64,000 nucleotides of DNA from positions 62,001-126,000 of the forward strand of contig JACMPW010000003.1 in the NCBI GenBank assembly GCA_014377305.1, read 5' to 3'. The position numbers and the translations under genes are program-made. The notes beneath the pieces are model-generated. The model had not been told where the DNA came from, made no database searches, and worked only from the letters and a program-made list of their open reading frames with translations. Source of the DNA: Candidatus Altimarinota bacterium (GTDB lineage: Bacteria; Patescibacteriota; Gracilibacteria; BD1-5; UBA2023). Shown here piece after piece: positions 55,467 to 64,000 of the stretch (position 1 is the first letter of the stretch; each line of letters opens with the position of its first letter).

Positions 55467-57310
55467 TATCTTTTTATGATTTTAAGGATGTAGAGTGAAA
55501 GTTTTTTTGGAAGAAAAACATAAGGTATTTTTAATAACATTATAGTTATGAAATGAGGATATTTGTCTTTAAATTTCCAGGTTAATTCAAGTGACATTCT
55601 TTTTTGTTTTCATTCATTTTTTTTACTCACACCATTTGGATTAATTCGATAAGAAAGAAATTCATCAGGAAGATTTGAGAATTTATATTTTGTACCTATT
55701 CGCATCCAGAGCTCATAATCTTCTACAAAATTCCACTCTGGATCATAAACTCATACATTATTTAAGGCATCACTTCGGATAAGCACTGAGGCATGTGCAA
55801 ATTGCGAATCTTTGAGAATATTATTTCGTATTTCTTCATCAGAGATTCGTACATGAATAGATTCAAGGATATTTCCATCCTCATCTATTGTCCGTAAACC
55901 TGTGCCTAAAAGTCCATACATGGGATTTGCCTCCATAAATTGAACTTGTTTCTCAAGTTTCAGTGGACTACACCATATATCATCATCATCAATACGAGCA
56001 ATATATTTTCAAACTGCACTCTTAATTCAATAATTGAGAGTATGAGTAAGTTTCATATTTTTTTCATTTCGGATCAATACAATTCTCGGATCTGATTTCA
56101 ATAATTCGGCAATTTCACTCAATGTTGAATTCGTAGAACAATCATCTAATATAATAAGTTCAAAATTTTGATAAGATTGAGAAAGCACTGACTCTATTGA
56201 TTGAATAATCCAATCTTTTTTAGGATTATATGTTGGTAACACTATCGAAATAAGTGGAGTAGTCATAATTTTATTAGAAAATATTTTATAATTCCATGCT
56301 GTTTGGATACTTTCAGTAATTGGAATACTTGATTGCCACGAAAGCAACTTATATGCAAGTTGCGTATCTGCAAAAAACTCAGGTAAATCACCATCTCTTC
56401 TTGGAAATATCTTTTTTGGTATTGAACGCTGGGTTACTTGCTCTGCAATTTTTATAATCTCAAAAACACTTCTTCACATTCCAGCCCCAATATTGATTGG
56501 CTGAAATCAAAATCAAGAATCTCACAAATATTGATACGCAAGTAAGTGGGCTCGTACAAGATCATTAATATCGATGTAGTCTCGTATACATGTTCAGTCT
56601 CTCGTATTATAATCATTTCAGAAAATTCAGAGAACTTCCCTTTTTCCCATAGCAACATCTAAAATATATGGAAGAAGATTATTTGGTACTCATTGAGGAT
56701 TTTCACCAATATATCATGACGAATGTGCTCATATAGGATTAAAATATCGTAATGATATAACATTCCAATTTTGATATTTTACTAAATTTTCTAGAGAATA
56801 TTCAATAGAGATTTTGATATTCCCATACGGATGTATCGCATGAAGTTTACCATCCTCTTTCCATGGTAATGGATTACTAGAATCATATATACTAGCAGAA
56901 CTGGAAAATATCAATTTCTTAATATTGAATTCTTCCATCACCTCAAATAATGCTAGTGATCCTGAAAAGTTATTCCTGTAGTACAAAAATGGATTCTGAC
57001 AACTTTCTCATATTGCTTTATATGAAGCAAAATGAACTACTGCATCAATAGTATTATTGGTAAATATTTCCCTAAGTAACTCGATATCAGCAATATCGCC
57101 CGAATGAAATACCGGGGTATATCAGAGTATTTTTCGTATTCCAGAAAGTACATCTTTACTACTATTTGATAAGTTATCAATAATAATAGTAGAATATCCA
57201 GCCTGTTCGAACAGGACTACAGCATGTGAACCAATATAGCCAGCTCAACCTGTGATGAGTATAGTTTTTTTGTAAGTACCCTCATTCGATGTCCCATTAA
57301 GTGAGTCCAT
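55466..57310 (-). CDS. GalE-type epimerase fused in frame to a GT2 glycosyltransferase
   Basis: 614 residues with no TAA or TAG from 57310 to 55466. Residues ~16-345: NAD-binding LITGGAGYIGSHAV, VVHFASYKAIGES, FSSSASIYDSSNPLPW, HPYGNIKISIEYSLE, where the usual catalytic Y-x-x-x-K reads Y-G-N-I-K, and ISLRYFNPIGAHSS; a UDP-hexose 4-epimerase. From ~349: ISIVLPTYNPKKDWIIQSIE, ELIILDDCSTNST, YIARIDDDDIW; a complete GT2 domain. The GT2 part keeps a start-like Met (56266) at the joint, so two genes may have fused by losing a stop. Many TGA-Gly; strongly AT-rich. Confidence 0.85.
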
Positions 57311-57333
57311 AATTCAAAATATTAATAGAATAG

Positions 57334-58398
57334 TTATTTTATGAATCAACTACTTATGATCCTTTGTCACAATTTTATACCATTTACCTCTATGAGAAAG
57401 TAGGATAGAGTACTCAGAAGAAATACAAATCAATATACTATACATAGGATAAACACTACACTATAGCTATGGAAAAACATCTCTGACCAGTTATTGATGA
57501 CGAGAGTAAGTACTATAAAATGAATCAGATAGAGTGAAAATGAAATTTTTCCTATAAATTGAAGATATCTATTATTAAATAATACTATTGGCGTATTTTT
57601 GATCACCAGAAAAAAACAAGAAAAGGCTAGAGTCATTATGATATTTAAGAATGGCACACTCCATTTTGCTAAAATCATGACTAATGCAAGTAAAGATACT
57701 AAAATAGTATACTTATATTTCTGAAAGAAAGTATTAATCCAAAGATGATCCTCATATATATACATATAACATCATACTAAAAACGGGAAAAATTGGATAA
57801 GAGGAGATTTATAAATCACAACATATGATGGTCATGCTATAGAAAATAATTTGATAGCAACAAAAGTCGCTATCATGATCATCAGTAAAGCTATGGAAAT
57901 AATATGGATATGCTTTCTATAAAAATAAATCAGTGGGAGCAGAATGTAAAACCAGACTTCGACAAAGATTGTCCACTCTACTCATACGATACTATCGTAT
58001 GTATCGCTGAAAAATCCATTGAGGAAAAATATGTGCAATAATACATTTCATATAGTAATTCACGATATATTCTGACTTCAAGGATCAAAAACTCCAGAGG
58101 TCGTAAAATATAAAATCAATATTATACTATAGTAGAGTGGTGCTATTCTAAAAAATCTCCTTATAAAAAAGTACTTTATATTGTGTTCTTTTCTGATATC
58201 TAGGCTCCTAAACAGAGTATATGCACTCACTAGAAAAAATAATATCACTCAAAATTGTCAGAAACCCATGAGGATTCTCGTATATTCTGATATGGAAGTC
58301 CCTGATGCCTGAAATAGAAGTCATGCATGCACAATTAGTACCAAAGTAATAGCTATTCATCTGAGGGAGTCTATATAGTTTAGGGTATTTATTTTCAT
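57334..58398 (-). CDS. Acyltransferase-3 family membrane protein
   Basis: 354 residues, about ten membrane segments. NTLNYIDSLRGIAITLVLIV then H is the R-G...H start of OafA-type O-acyltransferases, and ISFSLYLIHFIVL matches the later motif. About 11 TGA-Gly, densest in the N-terminal half. Very AT-rich. The ATG lies 10 nt inside the end of the GT10 gene. It should acylate the surface glycan. Confidence 0.87.
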
Positions 58399-59369
58399 AG
58401 ATTTTCCAAAAAGTCAGTTGCCCAATAATGATCGAACCATTTTTTTGCTTCTTGTGTTTGCATAAAAGATTCAATATTTTGAATATATGTATTGTATTCT
58501 CTCTCGGTGAGATTCGAGAGAAATTTTTCAAGTATTTGAAAATCTCAGAAATCTCTATAATCTATAAAACAATTCTTGGGAACATAATCAGTGATATTGC
58601 TCGCACCCCAGTATATTGGAACAGACTTTGCCTTGAAACTATCCCATATTTTCTCCGTGATATATCCAGGAGTATCGGACATATTTTCGAAGCATATATT
58701 ATACTTATACTTCGCAAGAGTTCCGATTTTATCATTCACTGATCACCTATAGGATGGATATGGTACAAATCCATATATTTTCTGTTTTGTATTTGGCCTA
58801 TCCCACCATCTTCCATAGAGATCAAATTCCGAACCTGTTTTTTCTGCGAATCGGATAAATTTTTCTCTCTGCGAATAGAGCTCTGTTTTTCAAAAAGCTA
58901 CTCTATTTCCATTTATCAAAGTAAGAAACTTTTTCTGAGAAAAGGATATATTTGGAAGTATTCCAGTATCAATAAGTGTATTGTGATGTATAAATTTGAA
59001 ATATTTTTTATTATCCACAAGATCATCTTTCCAGGTATATACCTTGTCAAAAAAAACATGGAGAATTTTACTATAATTAAATAACGCTACTACTTTCGGT
59101 TCATACAAAATAAAATATTTTTTATTTTTTCTATACTGCCAAAGCATCTTGCAGTATCGAATCATATTGAACGGGGAGAGGGTCAGAAAAGAGATAATGA
59201 GAAATTCATTCCTATCTTCCCTTAATTCTAAGAGATCTGAAGAAATAGTATTTTCGAATCCATTGATTTTTGCTAATTCTAAAAACGGATTCATAACTTT
59301 ACCAATTTCCAGATTACGAAAATTGTTATTCTCGAATCTTTCATCCCAAAAAATTGCTATCTTTTGCAT
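58389..59369 (-). CDS. GT10-family alpha-1,3/4-fucosyltransferase
   Basis: 326 residues. The C-terminal donor site NICFENMSDTPGYITEKIWD followed by SFKAKSVPIYWGASNI is the GT10 signature, with YGRWWDRP before it and FIDYRDFGDF after it. It transfers fucose from GDP-Fuc. The GDP-fucose synthase gene is 2.3 kb upstream. About five TGA-Gly. Very AT-rich. No hydrophobic anchor. Confidence 0.92.
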
Positions 59370-59382
59370 ATTATAAAGTTCA

Positions 59383-60258
59383 TTAAATTTTTATCCAACT
59401 ATCTGGTACCACATCAGAATAATCTATACTATCATCCTGAAGCCATCGTTGTGGTGCAAGAACTATTTTTGATGGATTCTTATTTAGCCATGCTCCCCAC
59501 CATGAGAAGCTACTATTTGCTATGATATTATGCTTACATAGACTCATCAGTCTCATATCCTCATAACTCTGATCACCAGTATTCCAGTCTACATAGTAAC
59601 TCTGATTATTAGTTTTTATGTTTTCTTTCACCCAATCGATATCATCAGAAAAGAAGAAAAAAATAGGATTCTCAATATGATGCTGAATATGCTCGATAGC
59701 TCTCTGATAATACTCAGTAGTACACGTGCCAAGCAGATTATTTGCTCCAATATTTGTGATATAATCTCATCGTCTCACATGGATACTCACAGAATTACTC
59801 GATTCAATCATAGTAATATACTCTTTATTTTGAGAAGAGGGATCACCCAGGAATATGAAATTTTCTCGAATTTCTGATTCAAAATCATGAAAATATTTTT
59901 CTGATTGAAAAAATCATTCGACATATGTGACATCCCCTATTAAATATTTCTTATCAAAGTGAAACTGTTCCTCTAACATATGATGTTTATTGAGTTTTTT
60001 GAAAAATGTCCGTATTCTCAAAACCAAGAAAAAAATATATTTATTTTTAGAGGAGAGCCTCTCGTACCATGGTATATCAGGAGTGCTCGCATATTTTTTA
60101 TCGATATTGAATATATCCAATCAATACTTCCGAAAATAGGTCTGGTATTCGATGGTATCCAATTGAAAATCTATATCATTTCTGAGTGAAAATGCTTTGA
60201 TAAAAGCGTATTGAAACATCTGGTTCCCAAGTCATCATTGGATTTTGATTGTTATCAT
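59383..60258 (-). CDS. GT11-family alpha-1,2-fucosyltransferase
   Basis: 291 residues. ITIKIQGGLGNQMFQYAFIK at the N-terminus (its first two Gly are tandem TGA), SVSIHVRRGDYI in the middle (Gly as TGA) and LMSLCKHNIIANSSFSWWGA followed by WLN are the three GT11 motifs. Uses GDP-fucose. ATG 60258 sits 12 nt after the FkbM gene. With the GT10 gene it gives the locus two different fucosyltransferases. Confidence 0.94.
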
Positions 60259-60270
60259 AATATATAACTT

Positions 60271-60951
60271 TTATTTCTTAAAAAGCTCCCATACGAACGG
60301 AAAAGAATATCATTTTGAATATCAAGAATCTAAAAGTCTCTTTACAATTTCCTCTCTTTTTACTTCAGCATTTTCAACAAAATCATGGAATTGGACCTGG
60401 ATATTTCGAAATAAATTTGGAGTGGTATTCAATAATTTTTCTAAAAGCTGATATTCTCATCATTCAATATTTATTGCGATCAGATCAACTATTTGTGTAT
60501 CTAATTTTTCTGAAATTAAAAACTCATAGATATCTTTCAATACAATTGATTCTTTATTTGAAGATTCTTTAAATACACTAGTTCCATCATTAGACTTTGA
60601 TATTTCAAAAACTCCATCTTTATCGGAAAGTCAAAAATGAAAAACCTTGACTTTAGAATTATTCTTATATTTAGCAACTAATATGTCATAGTATTCCTCA
60701 ATGGGTTCAAATATATATATATATGGATTAAATAAATGAATTATTTTATCTGAAAATACTCCAGTATATCAACCTACCTCAAATACAATACTATCTTTAG
60801 ATAATTTATGTGTTAGAAGAAAATTCTTATCACCATCCATAAAAAACCATTTATTTATATTTAAGATAAATAAATTTTTTGGGAAAATTAATAGAAAACT
60901 ATATCGTAGTCCGCAAAGGATTCTATGTGCTAATATTTTGATATTGTTCAT
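60271..60951 (-). CDS. FkbM-family methyltransferase
   Basis: 226 residues. SIVFEVGGYTGVFSDKIIHL is motif I (second Gly as TGA), then IYIFEPIEEYYDIL, KVKVFHFGLSDKDG, and VDLIAINIEGGEYQLLEKLL, the I-D-x-E-G-x-E pattern of FkbM proteins, here with Asn for Asp. O-methylation of a glycan sugar is likely. Five to six TGA-Gly. Extremely AT-rich. Confidence 0.9.
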
Positions 60952-61004
60952 ATAATTAGTTAAAAAGAGTTAATTTATTAAAATATAGATATCAACAGTA
61001 TTCA

Positions 61005-61032
61005 TTACCTTACGATTTAAATCGTAAGGTAA
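61005..61032. repeat. 28-bp perfect palindrome over a stop codon
   Basis: TTACCTTACGATTT followed by its exact complement, no spacer. It includes the last codons and TAA of the acetyltransferase gene. It may act as a terminator stem or a protein site. Confidence 0.9.
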
Positions 61033-61687
61033 ATTCTTTCATATTATGAAAACTTTTATAGTTCTCTTGCATCCAAGTAACATCCTTGTCCCACCATCGA
61101 AATTGTAATAAGAATGCAATTTCATCAGGTTCAAATCTATATCGAATAACTCTTGCAGGAACTCCCACAGCAATAGCATATGGTTCAACATCTTTAGTAA
61201 CAATACTACCAGCTCATATTATTGCTCCATCTCATATCGTGACACCGTCGAGTATAGTCACATTTGTCCCTATCCAGACATCATTACCGATTATTACTTT
61301 TTCTCTCTCTTGATAATAGCTCTTATCCGCGAATGTAACCTGACACTGTTTTCCTGGTGAAAAAAACATAGGATGTGTCGAAACAAAATTCGTAGGATGC
61401 TCTCAGAGTCATGCCTTAAAATTTTGTCCTATTGAGCAAAATTTTCAGATCTCTGTAAAACTAATATTGCATACATGTGAGATATAGGTGTAATCTCCTA
61501 CACTACTATTGAGTAGCATAACTTCATTTTTGATAGTTGCATATTTTCATAAGGTTGTCCCTTGAACCAAGGACATATACCCTATTTTACTATGATTGGC
61601 ATTCTTTTTTTCTAGAAAATAATTTTTGATAGATCTCTCTAATCCTATTTTCATAGGATTTTGTAAAATTTTTTGAAATAATGACAT
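61010..61687 (-). CDS. Hexapeptide-repeat O-acetyltransferase
   Basis: 225 residues. An N-terminal helical part is followed by left-handed beta-helix repeats (VMLLNSSVGDYTYISHVCNI; VIIGNDVWIGTNVTILDGVT; IGDGAIIGAGSIVTKDVEPY) and the end AVGVPARVIRYRF. This is the Maa/WbbJ/CatB type that acetylates sugars or antibiotics with acetyl-CoA; in this island a glycan sugar is likely. Five or six TGA-Gly. Starts 11 nt after the fcl stop. Confidence 0.9.
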
Positions 61688-61698
61688 TGTTTGATATT

Positions 61699-62649
61699 TT
61701 AAAGATTATTGAGATACCAATCATAGCTGATCTGAATACCATCTTCTAGATCGATACTATGTTTCCATCCGAGTTCTTGCATCTTGGTGACATCCAAGAG
61801 TTTTTTCGGGGTACCATTTGGACGAGCAGTATCCCAGATAATTTCTCATGTATATCCGACTGTTTTCTTCACGAGTTCGCCGAGATTTTTTATTGATATA
61901 TCTTCTCCTGTCCCTATATTGAAATATATATCACATTTCTCATTTTGTTCTTTTGTTGGAGAGAAATTCTGCATCAAATGAATACATGCCTGAGCCATAT
62001 CATCAGAATAGAGAAACTCACGAAATGGTGAGCCGTCTCCCCAGAGAGTGACATTTGGGAGGTTATTGATTTTTGCCTCATGAAACTTGCGTATCATAGC
62101 AGGTAAGACGTGAGAACTCTCGAGATCAAAATTATCATATGGACCATAGAGATTGGTTGGCATACAGGCAATGAACTCTGTGCCATATTGTCTATTGTAG
62201 CTCTGACAGAGCTTTAGTCCTGCTATTTTTGCGATGGCATACGGCTCGTTGGTGGCCTCTAGTAGTCCTGTGAGTAGATATTCTTCTTTTATAGGCTGAG
62301 GAGAAAATTTGGGATAAATACAACTCGAGAGGAGAAATAGCATCTTCTTGGTACCAGTCTTGTATACCCACTCTATAACATTCATCTGGATACGGAGATT
62401 GTCCTGCAAAAAATCAACAGGACAGGTATTGTTTGCGACAATACCTCATACTTTTGCAGCAGCGAGAAATACGTACTCTGGTTTTTCTGTCTCAAAAAAT
62501 GCCTGAACGGCCGCAGAGTCGAGGAGATCTAATTCTGCATGAGTACGGACAATAATATTGGTAAATCACTCTTTCTCAAGATTGCGAATCAATGCTGATC
62601 ATACGAGCCCACTATGTCCTGCAACATAAATTTTAGAATTTTTTTCCAT
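61699..62649 (-). CDS. fcl: GDP-L-fucose synthase
   Basis: 316 residues. KIYVAGHSGLVGSALIRNLE is the NADP site (second-repeat Gly as TGA), FLAAAKVGGIVANN the GER/Fcl signature, LLSSCIYPKFSPQPIKEEYL followed by LTG, and EPYAIAKIAGLKLCQSYNRQ the catalytic Y-x-x-x-K. It turns GDP-4-keto-6-deoxymannose into GDP-L-fucose, feeding the GT10 and GT11 enzymes downstream. GMD, the preceding enzyme, is not in the window. About six TGA-Gly. Confidence 0.95.
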
Positions 62650-62714
62650 ATATGTGTGTTCTAGTCGATTAAGTGAGAGGATTGTATTGATAACTTGTTT
62701 TTTGTCACGCAAAA

Positions 62715-62738
62715 AACTCCCAAACTATTTTGGGAGTT
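62715..62738 (-). terminator. Terminator with the stop codon in its loop
   Basis: Stem AACTCCCAAA/TTTGGGAGTT, loop CTAT. On the minus strand the loop holds the TAG stop of the cupin gene; a run of six T follows. Same design as at murD. Confidence 0.9.
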
Positions 62739-63288
62739 CTAATTTAAAAGAATTCATATCCATATCATCTCGATCAAATGGATAGGGACGGAATCATCGG
62801 AATCTTGTACCTGGTTCGAGAAAGAGTGTATGTGCCTGAAATGGTAGAATAGCTATTATATCTCGAGCCCGAATTTTGATTTCTTCAATTCTCTCAATTA
62901 CTGCTCACTCTGGATCAATATCCTGCAAAAAAAGTGATCCTCATCCTTCATCAAATACGAATAATTCGGAAAGTTTTCATAAACCTGTTTCATGAGACTC
63001 TAAAAATCAGATTGATTTTTTATGAAAATGATTTCCGAGCGGGACATCTCCTGAATGAACTTCAAATTTTTGAATTGAAAAATCAGATCAGTTATACTCA
63101 TAAATTGACCTACGAGAATCTGTATGCACATGTTCTAGTCATTTTCCGATCTGAAGAAACAAAGCATCTACTTTTTCACGCACCCGTGATACATAAGGAT
63201 GATCAATAAATCACTGACTCATATGGTTATAGGCAAGAGCAGTCCAGATAATATCTGCTTGAGTATGTTCGAGGTTAGAGGGCTTCAT
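62725..63288 (-). CDS. Cupin-like protein, possibly sugar-modifying
   Basis: 187 residues. An N-terminal helical part (ADIIWTALAYNHMSQGFIDH) precedes a beta-rich domain with VPLGNHFHKKSIGF, the G-N-H-x-H metal-site pattern of WxcM/FdtA-like cupins, and LPFQAHTLFLEPGTRFRGFR with a later His. Family assignment is tentative; it could be a nucleotide-sugar isomerase or a metal-binding protein. About ten TGA-Gly hide the gene in the standard code. Between fcl and the HD gene on the same strand. Confidence 0.65.
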
Positions 63289-63305
63289 ATAAAAAATTAA
63301 TTAGT

Positions 63306-64000
63306 TTAGAAAATTTTACCTGCTTGTTTTGAGACTCAATTCTGAATATTTGGAATATTGCTATTCACAAGTCATACAACGAAATCAAGGGAGTCGACAT
63401 GACTCATTGGGTCAACCAGTTTTTGTATATACGAACAAATAAGATGGAAAGCGAGTTTTGCTCAATCATAGTAATTGAGAGTTATTTCACTTTCAGATAC
63501 TCAATCATGACTCGCTATATCTCTAATATCACGGATCTGTCCATCATTGGGTATAGCGAGTCATTCTTGCCAAAGAAATGAGTATCGTTCCTGGAATTTT
63601 CAGAGTCTTGCTCGTTCTTCGAAATTTGTAACAATAGTTGCGTTATCAATATCTGGATTCGGCGAATGGGTCATATCATCAGCAATATGCACTATCATCT
63701 CGGCAAGTGTCCTTTCTGGATTCAGTACGACCTCACCATCTTGCATGGTAATAAATTTTTTGACACTATTATGCGCCGTCATACCTCCCATATTTTTGAT
63801 AGCAGTAAGAATCGATGGATCTACTCACTCATTAGAGAATACGGTAGCGATAGTAGCATACCCTGCTTCGCCGTAGACATCGATAGGATTTCCTGCTGCA
63901 TCAAGCACTCCCGCATTTTTAGCCTTTTTCCTCATCACTTCAAGACGCTTATCTCCATCATGGAGGATTGCTGCGGTAATAATACCATTCACTTGAATCT
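63306..64000 (-). CDS. HD-domain protein, 5'-truncated by window
   Basis: At least 231 residues; the start is beyond 64000. IITAAILHDGDKRLEVM carries an HD motif, IVHIADDMTHSPNPDIDNAT a second Asp-rich metal-site segment. The pattern resembles HD-type phosphohydrolases. Six TGA-Gly lie in the C-terminal half. It ends in TAA and is followed 17 nt later by the cupin-like gene on the same strand. Confidence 0.75.

Overview
The window comes from a bacterium that reads UGA as glycine (genetic code 25), which points to the Patescibacteria/CPR lineages Gracilibacteria or Absconditabacteria (SR1, BD1-5). Under the standard code most genes here look shredded. With TGA read as Gly, families such as GroEL, MurD, ObgE, LeuRS, GalE, GT11 and ClpC become single intact frames, and TGA falls exactly on conserved glycines. 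Every gene end I resolved is TAA or TAG. I cannot tell the two lineages apart from this window, and the UGA-decoding tRNA-Gly is not in it.

Layout. 1-3.7 kb: end of a GlmU-like gene, rplA, then an AT-rich DUF6922/AbiEii toxin-antitoxin-like pair bounded by a second copy of the rplA 3' end and terminator. 3.8-19.7 kb: cell-wall and division genes: recR, ftsL-like, rsmH; LCP ligase, class A PBP, ftsE, flippase and a giant membrane protein; murD and murI. 19.7-31 kb: protein export and quality control (secD, groES/groEL, clpC), a response regulator and murA. 31-41 kb: acyltransferase, helicase-nuclease, HD protein, rhomboid protease, rpsO, hrcA, NfeD and SPFH proteins, yvcK. 41-48.3 kb: leuS with an inserted domain, a VirB2-like pilin, rpsF-ssb-rpsR, rpmG and obgE.

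48.8-64 kb: a surface-glycan island: WecG/TagA and several other glycosyltransferases, a nucleotidyltransferase-cupin fusion, a GalE-glycosyltransferase fusion, acyl- and acetyltransferases, methyltransferases, two fucosyltransferases (GT10 and GT11) and GDP-fucose synthase. From about 55.5 kb it is clearly more AT-rich than the core but still uses TGA for glycine, so it is either old or came from a relative with the same code.

Together the genes describe a small cell that makes peptidoglycan (MurA, MurD, MurI, PBP, LCP, RsmH, FtsL) and decorates its surface with a fucose-containing polysaccharide. Genes are tightly packed: several overlap by 1-32 nt, terminators are bidirectional or lie inside neighbouring coding sequence, and in two genes the stop codon sits in the terminator loop. 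No tRNA, rRNA, CRISPR array or classical insertion sequence was seen.
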